From assembly GCA_902780935.1 (NCBI GenBank), contig CACZHP010000010.1, positions 1 to 64,000 of the forward strand: a stretch of DNA of 64,000 bases, written 5' to 3'. A model generated the notes under the pieces. That model saw nothing but the letters and a program-made list of their open reading frames with translations, ran no database searches and had not been told where the DNA came from. The stretch comes from an uncultured Bacteroidia bacterium. Its GTDB lineage: Bacteria > Bacteroidota > Bacteroidia > Bacteroidales > UBA932. This document shows, one piece after another, positions 26,593 through 35,542 of the stretch (positions are counted from its first letter, which is position 1; each line of letters begins with the position of its first letter). Both the position numbers and the translations under genes were made by a program.

Positions 26593-27431
26593 TATTTGAC
26601 AATGCTGGAAAAAGGATGTTTAAGGCCGGAGGCGTCGTAAAGACGTCCGCGCACCTGGCCGATCTTCAGGGGAGCCACGAAATAGACTGGGATCCTGTTG
26701 CCGTCGTCCGTCAACCATGCATAGAGGTCACTTTCACCGTCGAAAGTCTCACCTTTAGGCATCTCGAAACCGAACTTGTGGCACCTTACGGTTCCCTTGC
26801 CGGACACTTTGCGATCCTCCACCCCATAGTACCGGAAATAAATGTTACGAATGTGGTGGTCGCAGGCGTAGGTCATCGGGTAACGTCCGCCGGCCGTGAG
26901 CTTGGAAGCGTCCATGTTGCGGATTAGGAACAGCATGGTCGCTATGTCGTAAGTACACTCATCCTTAGGAAGTTCCACGGTAAATTCACCTTTGCGGGAG
27001 TTATTGATCAAAGCCTCGATATGGTCCGGCTTGTAGGTGTAGAGGTTCGTGCACCAATATCCTCCTTCCCTGCAGTCTCTCGTGAACTTCATCGGCTGCA
27101 TGCCGTCACAGGTGAACCAGCAGTCGAAATCTTCCTTGAGCTTGAATACCGACTCATAGATCTTCTGGGTTTTCCCTTTCAGCGAGCCGTGATAGCAGCT
27201 CTTGCCATTGAAAACCGTGGAATCCACTTTCAAGGTGCACTGGGCAACATCAGCGTTGATCAGCCCCCACTTGTAATGGATAGTGAAAACAAGTTTCTCA
27301 CCTCCCTTGAAAGCGAGATCCTTGGTGTCAACCTTGACAGGGAGACACTTCTTGCCATCGGCGGCGCCAAGTGTGACGCAGGCGGCAAAAAAAGTGGCCA
27401 GGGCCGTGAGTGTAAGTCTTGCGAGTCTCAT
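26592..27431 (-). CDS. Exported DUF3108-domain protein
   Basis: The 279-residue product has a signal peptide of about 24 residues and the beta-rich DUF3108 fold: FKGGEKLVFTIHYKWGLINADVAQCTLKV and later DDGNRIPVYFVAPLKIGQVRGRL are typical blocks (quoted in part). The family is found in the periplasm or outer membrane of Bacteroidetes and Proteobacteria with no firm function. It sits between dnaB (sharing 1 base) and rseC. Confidence 0.85.
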   Translation of the reverse strand: MRLARLTLTALATFFAACVTLGAADGKKCLPVKVDTKDLAFKGGEKLVFTIHYKWGLINADVAQCTLKVDSTVFNGKSCYHGSLKGKTQKIYESVFKLKEDFDCWFTCDGMQPMKFTRDCREGGYWCTNLYTYKPDHIEALINNSRKGEFTVELPKDECTYDIATMLFLIRNMDASKLTAGGRYPMTYACDHHIRNIYFRYYGVEDRKVSGKGTVRCHKFGFEMPKGETFDGESDLYAWLTDDGNRIPVYFVAPLKIGQVRGRLYDASGLKHPFSSIVK

Positions 27432-28906
27432 CAGAAATCAGGATTTTGATCGAACTCACTGTTCATTGCAGATTCCGTGCCCATCGATTCGGCCTGGGCC
27501 GCGAGGGAGTCTCCCGGCTCCACGAAACGTACCTGCTCAGCCTTGAAGAGCATGTCTATATCGCACACCTCTCCGTTACGGTGCTTGGCTATGATGATCT
27601 GGGTGGTTTCTTTCCCGTCAGGGGTCTCGCCCAGTCCGACATAGTCCGGACGGTGGATGAATATGACCATGTCGGCGTCCTGCTCGATGGAGCCGGACTC
27701 GCGGAGGTCGGACAGCTGTGGCTTCCCAGTGCCACCGGTTCTCTGAACTGCGTTACGGGAAAGCTGGGACAGGGCTATGATCGGCACGTTCAGTTCCTTC
27801 GCCGTGGCCTTGAGGGTTCTGGAGATAGCTGCCACTTCCTGCTCCCTAAGTCCTCTAAGCTCTACGGGACCCTGCATCAACTGAAGGTAATCCACGATCA
27901 CCAGGCGGACATCCTTGGACTTGACCAGCCTCTTGACCTTGGTCCGGAATTCCATCAGGGGAATGCTCGGAGTGTCGTCAATGTACAAAGGAGCCTTGGA
28001 AAGGGCTGCGAGCCTGGTCTCGAGCTGCTGCCAGTCCCATGGATCGAGCTTCACTCCTCCCTTCAGTTTGTCCGCCGGAAGGCCGGACTCCGTGGTCATG
28101 AGCCTCATCACCAGCTGGATGGCGGACATTTCCAGAGAGAAGACGGCCACAGGCATGTTATGGTCCACCGCGGCGTTCCTGGCAAGGTTCAGGGCGAAAG
28201 CTGTCTTACCGACCGAAGGCCTCGCGGCGAGAATGATCAAGTCGGACTTCTGCCAGCCCTGGGTCACCCGGTCAAGAGAGGGGAAACCAGAAGGAACACC
28301 GCTGAGGCCAGTCTTGTTCTGGTTCTTCTCGATCTCCTTCATCGCGTCGTTGATGATGGATCCGACCTCCTGGACATCCTTCTTGAGATTGCTCTGGATG
28401 GCGTTGTAAACCTTGGACTGGGCCTCGTCTATCAATTGGTCGACCTTGACGGAATCGTCGTAGGAGTCTCTCAATATCTCATAAGAAGCGGTGATGAGAT
28501 CCCTCTGGATGCTCTTCTGCTTGAGTATCTTGATGTAATATTCGATGTGGGCCGCGGCCCCGACTCTCTCGGAGAGGCCGGCCAGCGTGACCGGACCGCC
28601 GACAGCCTCGAGATTGCCCTTTTCCCGGAGCTTAGCGCTGACGGTCACTATGTCCACCGAGGTATGCTCGTTCACAAGTTCGGACATAGCCTCGTAGATC
28701 ATCTTGTGACGCGGATCGTAGAAACATGAAGGAGAGAGCTCCTCAAGCGCCATATCGACGGATGAGGGTTCAATCAGCATCGCTCCGAGGACAGCCTCTT
28801 CGACTTCAAGGGCTTGAGGCGGTTTGTTCCCCATCTCAAGCCCTATAGTGTCCAGGTTGACTGCCTGGGCCTTTCTCCTTGAGGATTTTCCAGGCTGGTC
28901 AGGCAT
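27431..28906 (-). CDS. dnaB: Replicative DNA helicase DnaB
   Basis: DnaB is the hexameric replication-fork helicase. The 491-residue protein has the N-terminal domain beginning PPQALEVEEAVLGAML (about residues 29-44), the Walker A ARPSVGKTAFALN, Walker B in VRLVIVDYLQLM, and the C-terminal SQLSRNAVQRTGG block. No intein is present. It lies 12 bases downstream of the zinc-ribbon gene. Confidence 0.97.
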   Translation of the reverse strand: MPDQPGKSSRRKAQAVNLDTIGLEMGNKPPQALEVEEAVLGAMLIEPSSVDMALEELSPSCFYDPRHKMIYEAMSELVNEHTSVDIVTVSAKLREKGNLEAVGGPVTLAGLSERVGAAAHIEYYIKILKQKSIQRDLITASYEILRDSYDDSVKVDQLIDEAQSKVYNAIQSNLKKDVQEVGSIINDAMKEIEKNQNKTGLSGVPSGFPSLDRVTQGWQKSDLIILAARPSVGKTAFALNLARNAAVDHNMPVAVFSLEMSAIQLVMRLMTTESGLPADKLKGGVKLDPWDWQQLETRLAALSKAPLYIDDTPSIPLMEFRTKVKRLVKSKDVRLVIVDYLQLMQGPVELRGLREQEVAAISRTLKATAKELNVPIIALSQLSRNAVQRTGGTGKPQLSDLRESGSIEQDADMVIFIHRPDYVGLGETPDGKETTQIIIAKHRNGEVCDIDMLFKAEQVRFVEPGDSLAAQAESMGTESAMNSEFDQNPDF

Positions 28907-28918
28907 ATTAATGAAAGT

Positions 28919-29731
28919 CTATTCGAAATCCGGATTGACGATGATCCTGCCGCAATGCTCACAGATAATCAGCTTCTTGTTGGAGGCGATATCGACGAGA
29001 CGCTGAGGAGTGATCGTGTTGAAGCAGCCTCCGCAGGAGTCTCCGTTATAGACAGAGACCACCGCGAGGTGGTTATGGACGCTGGCGCGGATACGGTCGT
29101 AAGCGCTCATGGTTCTGGGATCGATCTTGGAGGCGCACTCGTCCCTCTTCGCCTTGAGAGCCTCTTCCTCTTTCGAGGTGGACTCCACGATCGTGGCGAG
29201 CTCTTCCTTCTTGGCCTTGAGATCCTCGCTTCTGACGGAAATATAATCCTTGAGGTTCTCCTGCTCCTCCTTTCTCTCCATGATGGCAGCCCTGGTGTCA
29301 TTTATGGTCTTCTGGGCGATTTGGCGAAGAAGTCCTTGATTCTCAATCTCTTTGTTGATGGAATCATACTCGCGGCTGTTGGAGATGTCGTCGAGTTGCT
29401 TCTGATATTTCTCGATCTGGAGGTCGCAGTCGACAATGTTCTGCTTGTTCTCGGCTATAGTCTGGTTGTAGGCTTCAATCACCGCGGTACCCTGGGCAAG
29501 GCGGGCTTTAAGGTCAGCCACCTCATTCTCAAGAGCCTCGACCTCGGCAGGGAGCTCGCCGCGGAGCTGGACGATCTTGTCGATCGCAGAGTCAGCCTCC
29601 TGGAGCGAGTAAAGCGTCTTGAGTTTCTCCTCGACGCTGATCTCGGAATCGGCGAAATTCTTCTGCAGGGAGACGAATGTTTCCCTCTGGTCTATCGGTG
29701 TCTCGACTTTCTTGATTTTCTTGGTTGCCAT
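28919..29731 (-). CDS. Coiled-coil protein with C-terminal C4 zinc ribbon
   Basis: The 270-residue protein is a long coiled coil (about residues 30-195, rich in Glu, Lys, Leu and Ala heptads) followed by a zinc-ribbon domain with CGGCFNTI and CEHCGRI (two CxxC pairs, about residues 231-262). This is the zf-RING_7 (CdsZ-like) family common in Bacteroidetes and other bacteria. Its role is not firmly known; in Bacteroidetes it usually lies beside nif3, as here (18 bases downstream). Confidence 0.85.
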   Translation of the reverse strand: MATKKIKKVETPIDQRETFVSLQKNFADSEISVEEKLKTLYSLQEADSAIDKIVQLRGELPAEVEALENEVADLKARLAQGTAVIEAYNQTIAENKQNIVDCDLQIEKYQKQLDDISNSREYDSINKEIENQGLLRQIAQKTINDTRAAIMERKEEQENLKDYISVRSEDLKAKKEELATIVESTSKEEEALKAKRDECASKIDPRTMSAYDRIRASVHNHLAVVSVYNGDSCGGCFNTITPQRLVDIASNKKLIICEHCGRIIVNPDFE

Positions 29732-29749
29732 AGTAGCTTTGAAATCTGA

Positions 29750-30529
29750 CTAATAATAAAAAACCGGATTGCTCGCCCTTAGCTTCTCGCTGGTACGGAC
29801 TGCAAAGGTAGGAAATTTTTTCCTTAAGAGAGAAAATAATACATCGCAAATTTCCACTTCCCCCTCGAAATGGCCTATATCAATGACCATAAATCCTTTA
29901 GGAGTGAAAAAGTGGTGATAGGAGATGTCTCCGCAGATGTACGCCTGGGCGCCGGCTTCCATGGCTTTCCCGATGAGGGACGACCCGGAGCCGCCACACA
30001 TGGCCACCCTCTCCACGAGGATGTCCAGCGGACGTGAGCAACGCGCCACCGAAAGCCCAAGGCGGCTCTTGACAAATCCGATGAACGCCTCGGCGTCCAT
30101 CGGCTCCGGGAGATTCCCGACAGCGCCAAGGCCCACTCCGTCAGCTTCCTCATCAAGGACCGTAAAATCCTTGAGACCCAAGCGCCTTGCCATTGTGCCG
30201 CTGACCCCTCCGATGACTTTGTCCGCCGTAGTATGGGCAGCATAGACCGCTATTCCAGCGGACACCGCCTTTATCACGGCCTCCCCTGTCGGGTCTTCGG
30301 GAGATATCCTTTTCAACCCACCGAAGATAAGCGGATGATGGGTGACTATCATGTCCATCCCGGCGGCAGCGGCCTCATCGACAAGCTCCGGGGTGCAGTC
30401 AAATCCGACGAGAACCCCATGGACTTCCTGGTCAGGCGACCCGACCAGCAGTCCGCTGTTGTCCCAGCTTTCCTGGATAGACAGGGGGGCGAAATCCTCG
30501 ATTGCCGAAGTTATATCCCTGACCCTCAT
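29750..30529 (-). CDS. Nif3-like dinuclear metal-centre protein (YbgI/NIF3 family)
   Basis: NIF3 proteins form hexamers with a two-metal site; some are GTP cyclohydrolase I type 2-like. The frame is open to 30691, but those 54 codons are antisense-like over the MerR gene; the start is placed at ATG 30529, which overlaps the MerR stop (ATGA) and gives 259 residues beginning MRVRDITSAIEDFAPLS. Metal-ligand motifs are VTHHPLIFGG, YAAHTTADK and the C-terminal IDIGHFEGE. The insertion domain of the longer Bacteroidetes forms is absent. Confidence 0.88.
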   Translation of the reverse strand: MRVRDITSAIEDFAPLSIQESWDNSGLLVGSPDQEVHGVLVGFDCTPELVDEAAAAGMDMIVTHHPLIFGGLKRISPEDPTGEAVIKAVSAGIAVYAAHTTADKVIGGVSGTMARRLGLKDFTVLDEEADGVGLGAVGNLPEPMDAEAFIGFVKSRLGLSVARCSRPLDILVERVAMCGGSGSSLIGKAMEAGAQAYICGDISYHHFFTPKGFMVIDIGHFEGEVEICDVLFSLLRKKFPTFAVRTSEKLRASNPVFYY

Positions 30530-30843
30530 AACGACTTCTTGACCTCCATCAACTGGCTCCTGATCTCTTTCAGGCTGTCCAAGGCCTTTACCCGACCCTC
30601 GACCTTCTTTCTCTGGGCCGAAAGCTTCTTCGACGCTCCCTCGAGCGTGAGCCCCTGCTCCTTGACCAGGAGATGGATCTGTTTGAGACAATCCACGTCC
30701 TCGGCGGTGTAGAGGCGGTTGCCCTTGGCGTTTCTCTTGGGCTTGATGTACTTCGGGAAAGAATTGGACCAGAACCGCACCAGTGAAGTGCTTTCCCCCA
30801 GAAGATCCGAAACCTCTCCGATAGTGTAATATAATTTCTCCAT
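30526..30843 (-). CDS. MerR-family transcriptional regulator
   Basis: The 105-residue protein has the winged helix-turn-helix of the MerR family at the N-terminus (YTIGEVSDLLGESTSLVRFW, then NRLYTAEDVDCL) and a short coiled-coil dimerisation helix. It lacks any effector domain, so no ligand can be inferred. It overlaps nif3 by 4 bases and lies 13 bases from an M23 peptidase gene; in Bacteroidetes this MerR-M23 pairing is common. Confidence 0.88.
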   Translation of the reverse strand: MEKLYYTIGEVSDLLGESTSLVRFWSNSFPKYIKPKRNAKGNRLYTAEDVDCLKQIHLLVKEQGLTLEGASKKLSAQRKKVEGRVKALDSLKEIRSQLMEVKKSL

Positions 30844-30856
30844 ATCTATTTTATGA

Positions 30857-31816
30857 TTAGTCCATTGACTGACCGGTATTGGACGACATGAACAGCATCC
30901 CGATATAGTCCTCGGGTGAGACCGAGGCGAACATGAAGTGCAACGGATCCAGACGGACGGAATCTCTCCGGACCTCGTAATGGAGGTGAGGGGCGAAAGA
31001 GTTCCCGGACATCCCCACCTGTCCTATCTGCTTTCCCCTGGACACCTTCTGCCCTTTGCTCACCCTTGTGTTCTCAAGATGGGCATACCGGGTCTGGTAG
31101 CCGTTGCCATGGTCGATGGCGACGACGTTGCCCAAACCTTTTGAGGAATGATCCACATATTTCACGACTCCGTCAGCCGAGGCGAAGACAGGATCGCCCT
31201 GCTGGGATATCAAGTCGAGCCCCCAGTGATCTGAGGGCACCTTATAGAAAGGATTGATCCTCCTGCCCACGGTCGCGCCGGTCCTGGCGTACGAGAAATC
31301 CTTCAAAGGATTGGTCATCGGCGGCAAGGACTTCACGCCTCCGCTGTCAAGGATGGCCATAACCTTCGAGAAATTGGACTCTATGTGGGCCGAGGCCTGC
31401 TCGAGCAGGCCTATCTTCTTCCCTACATAGTCTATGATATCCTTGTCATCCACCGAATCTATAACGGACAACAGACCGTCAGGATACATCCCCCCAAGCT
31501 CGGGAGAATCCGAGTTGAACAGCTGGCGGTAAATCTCGCCGTCCTTCTCCTTCAAGCCATCCAGGACATCTCCGATAAGGTTTTCTTTCCGGAGCATCTC
31601 GTCGTAGGTCTTCTGGTACATCTGGATCTCGCGCTTGAGCTTACGCTCCGAGTCGGTATTCACCACCAAGGAGAACACGATATAATAGACAACCGCGAGA
31701 GATGCGGTGACCATGAAGTATCTCATGGCCTTCCAGAACACCGACCAGACCGAACGGGTCACCTTACGGAACTCCATCCGGGTCCTGTCGAAAACATATC
31801 TCTCCTTGCCCGCCAT
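30857..31816 (-). CDS. M23-family (LytM-type) peptidase, membrane anchored
   Basis: M23 enzymes cut peptidoglycan cross-bridges or act as activators of amidases. The 319-residue protein has one membrane segment (about residues 32-54), a coiled-coil region (about 55-130) and a C-terminal LytM domain with the metal ligands HWGLD (His, Asp) and HLHYEV (HxH), so it is probably active. It is the paralogue of the next gene upstream, 16 bases away. Confidence 0.92.
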   Translation of the reverse strand: MAGKERYVFDRTRMEFRKVTRSVWSVFWKAMRYFMVTASLAVVYYIVFSLVVNTDSERKLKREIQMYQKTYDEMLRKENLIGDVLDGLKEKDGEIYRQLFNSDSPELGGMYPDGLLSVIDSVDDKDIIDYVGKKIGLLEQASAHIESNFSKVMAILDSGGVKSLPPMTNPLKDFSYARTGATVGRRINPFYKVPSDHWGLDLISQQGDPVFASADGVVKYVDHSSKGLGNVVAIDHGNGYQTRYAHLENTRVSKGQKVSRGKQIGQVGMSGNSFAPHLHYEVRRDSVRLDPLHFMFASVSPEDYIGMLFMSSNTGQSMD

Positions 31817-31832
31817 AATAAATAATAGAAGA

Positions 31833-32837
31833 TTACCTGCGAGTCACGCTGAATGAACGCCTCTGCGGGGTGTCGTCCTTCTCGGCGTTACAGCTCTCGA
31901 CCATAGCAAGATATTCCTGCTTGGACATCGACAGGTCGAAATAGTTCATCGGATTCACCCTCTCGCCCTTGTAGAAGACCTCATAATGGAGGTGGGGCCC
32001 GCTGGCCCTTCCGGACTGGCCGCTCTCCCCGATCTTGTCTCCGCGCTTGACCTTCATTCCCTCTATTACGGTTATCGTATTGAGGTGGGCGTAACGCGTC
32101 TTGTAACCGAAGCCATGGTCGATGTCCACGCAATTGCCGTAGCCGAAAAAGTCAAAGGCCACGGATTCCACGATCCCGTCTCCTGTGGCGAAAACCGGAT
32201 TGCCTGGCTTCATCGCCAAATCCACTCCGGTGTGGAGCTTTGAACTGCCGGTGAAAGGATCCGTCCTGTACCCGAAGGGGCTGGTCATGGTGTATTTCGA
32301 AGGATCCGGGATGATCGGCGGCACGGCCGGGATGCAGGACACCATGTCCCCCGCCCTCTTGGAGACGGCGGCCACCTCATCGAAAGACTTGCTCTGGACA
32401 AACGTCATCCTGGTGATCCTGTCCAACCTCATCAATGTGTTTTTCAACGCGTTTGAGGGCTCAACGCCATCAAGGTAAGAATAGCGGTCCACCCCTCCGA
32501 TTCCTGCCGTCCTCACAGACATGGGGATCTCGTTCATTCCGTAGATGGACCTATAGATGTCATCATCCCTTATCCTCAACTCGTCGAGATTGCTCTCATA
32601 CCGATCCAGGCGGGAGTTCATCAGCGAGATCTTGGCGTCCCAACGGGCTTTCTCAGCCTTTAGCAACGCGGTCTTGGGGAGATCTATCCCCAACACGGAC
32701 GTGAACACCCACAGATAAAGTACCGACAGCGCCAAGCTGCCGGCCAAAAGAAGGAGTCCCTTCAGAAGCTTTGATCGCAAGGACACTTCCTTGATCTCGT
32801 AGAGGAGGGTCTCCGGATTGAGAATATACTTTCTCAT
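31833..32837 (-). CDS. M23-family (LytM-type) peptidase, membrane anchored
   Basis: This 334-residue protein has the same plan as its neighbour: basic N-terminus, membrane segment at about residues 25-47, coiled coil, and LytM domain with HTGVD and PHLHYEV metal motifs intact. It is the first gene of the minus-strand run that reaches 20596, reading away from alaS. Tandem duplication with later divergence is the simplest origin. Likely role is periplasmic peptidoglycan remodelling. Confidence 0.92.
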   Translation of the reverse strand: MRKYILNPETLLYEIKEVSLRSKLLKGLLLLAGSLALSVLYLWVFTSVLGIDLPKTALLKAEKARWDAKISLMNSRLDRYESNLDELRIRDDDIYRSIYGMNEIPMSVRTAGIGGVDRYSYLDGVEPSNALKNTLMRLDRITRMTFVQSKSFDEVAAVSKRAGDMVSCIPAVPPIIPDPSKYTMTSPFGYRTDPFTGSSKLHTGVDLAMKPGNPVFATGDGIVESVAFDFFGYGNCVDIDHGFGYKTRYAHLNTITVIEGMKVKRGDKIGESGQSGRASGPHLHYEVFYKGERVNPMNYFDLSMSKQEYLAMVESCNAEKDDTPQRRSFSVTRR

Positions 32838-32857
32838 ACCTCGCGAATATACCTTTT

Positions 32858-32891
32858 TTTGCTATAAATCGCTAAAATTGTTATAATTTTG
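32858..32891 (+). promoter_or_regulatory. Promoter of the alaS operon
   Basis: TTTG at 32858-32861 and TAATTTTG at 32884-32891 match the Bacteroidetes -33 and -7 elements, with a spacer of 22, one longer than usual. Transcription would begin near 32898, about 26 bases before the alaS start. The region is the divergent gap between the M23 gene and alaS. Confidence 0.55.
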
Positions 32892-32923
32892 CCATTTCCG
32901 TGCCAAACAATAACGGATAGAAG

Positions 32924-35542
32924 ATGAACACAGCGAAAGAGATCAGACAAAGGTTCCTGGATTTCTTTGAGTCCAAGGGACATACGGTGGTGCCATCGGC
33001 CCCCATGGTAATCAAGAACGACCCTACCCTCATGTTCACAAACGCGGGCATGAACCAGTTTAAGGATATCTTCCTCGGGAATTCCGCCCCGAAGACGAAA
33101 AGGGCTACCGACTCCCAGAAATGCCTCCGCGTCAGCGGAAAACACAACGACCTCGAGGCAGTGGGCCATGACGGACGTCACCACACGATGTTCGAGATGC
33201 TGGGCAACTGGAGCTTCGGTGATTACTTCAAGGAAGAGGCTATCGCCTGGGCCTGGGAGCTTCTCACCGAGGTTTACAAGATCGACAAGTCAAAGCTTTA
33301 CGCCACCGTCTTCGAGGGATCCCCTGAAGACGGGACCGAGATGGATGCCGAGGCTCTCGAAGCTTGGAAGAAGCATCTTCCTGAAGACCATATAGTATAT
33401 GGTAACAAACATGACAATTTCTGGGAGATGGGCGACACCGGTCCCTGCGGCCCTTGCAGTGAGATCCACATCGACCTCAGGAGCGACGAGGAGATCGCCA
33501 GGATTCCCGGAAGGGAGATGGTCAACACCGACAACGACCAGGTCATCGAGATCTGGAACCTCGTGTTCATGCAATACAACCGCAAGGCCGACGGATCCCT
33601 CGAACCCCTCCCCGCCAAGAACATCGATACAGGAATGGGCTTCGAGAGGCTCTGCATGGTGCTCCAGGGCAAGGCCAGCAATTACGACACCGATGTTTTC
33701 TCAGGGATGATCCACAAGATCGAGGAACTCTCCGGGCACAAATATCACGAGAACGACAAGACAGAGGTCGCCATGAGGGTGATCGCCGACCACATCAGGG
33801 CCATCGCCTTCTCCATCGCGGACGGGCAGCTCCCTTCCAACGTCAAGGCCGGATATGTCATAAGGAGAATCCTGCGCAGGGCAGTCCGCTACGGCTACAC
33901 TTTCCTCGGTTTCGAAGAGCCGTTCCTCTGCTCGCTCGTACCCCAGCTCATCGACGACATGGGCGAGGCTTATCCCGAGCTTGCCAAGCAGCGCAAGCTG
34001 ATCGAGAGTGTCATCCGGGAAGAGGAAATGTCCTTCCTGCGCACCCTGGACAGGGGCATCAGGATGATGGACGACTATATGGCCAAGAATGCCGACACCA
34101 AGTCCATCCCCGGCGTGGACGCTTTCATCCTCTACGACACCTATGGGTTCCCGATCGACCTGACGGGCCTCATCGCCGCGGAGAACGGCTACACGGTAGA
34201 TATGGACGGCTTCAATGTCGAGCTGCAGAAACAGAAAGAGAGGGCCCGGAACGCCACCGCAAACGAGTTCGGCGACTGGACAGTGTACGCCGAAGGTGAG
34301 GAGGAGGCCTTCCTCGGATATGACAACCTCGAGCTCGAAGGTGTGAGGCTGATGAAGAGCCGTACCGTCAAGCAGAAGAACAAGACCATGATCCAGCTCG
34401 TCTTCGACCGCACCCCCTTCTACGCGGAAATGGGTGGCCAGGTCGGCGACACCGGAGAAGTGGTCTCGGCAAGCGGGGAGCATATCAGGATCCTCAACAC
34501 AGTCAAGGAGAACAATCTTACGGTCCACATCGCCGAGCGCATCCCGGAGGACTGCGAAGGGGCTTTCACACTGAAGGTTGACGCCGCCAGAAGGCTCAAG
34601 ATCGCTGCGAACCACACCGCCACCCATCTTCTCGACCACGCCTTGAGGGAAGTCCTCGGCACCCATGTCGAGCAGAAGGGCTCCTTCGTCGGTCCGGACT
34701 ATTTCAGATTCGACTTCTCCCACTTCTCCAAAGTCACCGACGAGGAACTGAGAAAGGTGGAACATATGGTCAACTCAATGATCAGAAGCGACTTCCCGCT
34801 TGTGGAGAAAAGGGATGCCACCATGGATGAGGCCATGGGCATGGGAGCTATCGCTCTGTTCGGGGAGAAATATGGCGACCGTGTCAGGGTCGTGAGGTTC
34901 GGCGATTCAGTCGAGCTCTGCGGAGGTACCCATGCCTCCTCGACCGGCCGGATCGGATTCTTCAAGATCGTGTCGGAGTCCGCGATCGCGGCTGGTGTTC
35001 GCAGGATTGAGGCCCTGACGGGAGAAGCGGCCGAGAATCTTCTGGACTCCGTGGCAGACACTCTGAAGGGCATCAAGGAGATGCTGAACAACGCCCCGGA
35101 CGTGACGGCGGCCGTCACCAAGATGATGTCCGAAAACACCGACGCGAGGAAGAAACTGGAGGAATACGCCAAGGAGAAGGCGGCTGCCTTCGCCAAGGTC
35201 CTCTCAGAGAACTCCGAGAGTATCAATGGTATAAATATTGCGACTTTCAACCGCGACACCGATCCCGCCATGTTCAGGGAGGCCGCGGCGAAACTTCAGA
35301 AAGAAGTCACCAATTTCGCCCTCGCAGCCGCATACGAGCACGACGGCAAGCCCCAGCTCCTGCTGATGTACTCAGCGGATCTTGTCGCCGCCGGGCATAA
35401 CGCCGCGGCTGACATCAAGGAGGCCGCCAGGTTCATCCAAGGCGGAGGCGGAGGACAGCCGTTCCTCGCCACCGCCGGAGGAAGGAACACTGAAGGACTG
35501 AAGGAAGCCCTGGACAAGATGGTGGAGATTGTCACCCGATAA
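32924..35542 (+). CDS. alaS: Alanyl-tRNA synthetase
   Basis: AlaS charges tRNA-Ala and edits mischarged Ser/Gly. The 872-residue class II enzyme has the N-terminal catalytic domain ([18 protein letters not shown]), the editing domain with the zinc motif [11 protein letters not shown] (His residues) and CGGTH, and a C-terminal oligomerisation part. The length is normal. The stop TAA is directly followed by the ATG of the next gene. Confidence 0.97.
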   Translation: MNTAKEIRQRFLDFFESKGHTVVPSAPMVIKNDPTLMFTNAGMNQFKDIFLGNSAPKTKRATDSQKCLRVSGKHNDLEAVGHDGRHHTMFEMLGNWSFGDYFKEEAIAWAWELLTEVYKIDKSKLYATVFEGSPEDGTEMDAEALEAWKKHLPEDHIVYGNKHDNFWEMGDTGPCGPCSEIHIDLRSDEEIARIPGREMVNTDNDQVIEIWNLVFMQYNRKADGSLEPLPAKNIDTGMGFERLCMVLQGKASNYDTDVFSGMIHKIEELSGHKYHENDKTEVAMRVIADHIRAIAFSIADGQLPSNVKAGYVIRRILRRAVRYGYTFLGFEEPFLCSLVPQLIDDMGEAYPELAKQRKLIESVIREEEMSFLRTLDRGIRMMDDYMAKNADTKSIPGVDAFILYDTYGFPIDLTGLIAAENGYTVDMDGFNVELQKQKERARNATANEFGDWTVYAEGEEEAFLGYDNLELEGVRLMKSRTVKQKNKTMIQLVFDRTPFYAEMGGQVGDTGEVVSASGEHIRILNTVKENNLTVHIAERIPEDCEGAFTLKVDAARRLKIAANHTATHLLDHALREVLGTHVEQKGSFVGPDYFRFDFSHFSKVTDEELRKVEHMVNSMIRSDFPLVEKRDATMDEAMGMGAIALFGEKYGDRVRVVRFGDSVELCGGTHASSTGRIGFFKIVSESAIAAGVRRIEALTGEAAENLLDSVADTLKGIKEMLNNAPDVTAAVTKMMSENTDARKKLEEYAKEKAAAFAKVLSENSESINGINIATFNRDTDPAMFREAAAKLQKEVTNFALAAAYEHDGKPQLLLMYSADLVAAGHNAAADIKEAARFIQGGGGGQPFLATAGGRNTEGLKEALDKMVEIVTR

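Noticed and set aside
27419..28729. A 436-codon open frame on the plus strand
   Set aside because: It mirrors dnaB on the other strand and has no recognisable motif.
30530..30691. Upstream extension of the Nif3 gene
   Set aside because: Those 54 codons overlap the MerR gene fully in another frame and resemble no Nif3 N-terminus; the ATGA overlap at 30526-30529 gives the natural start.
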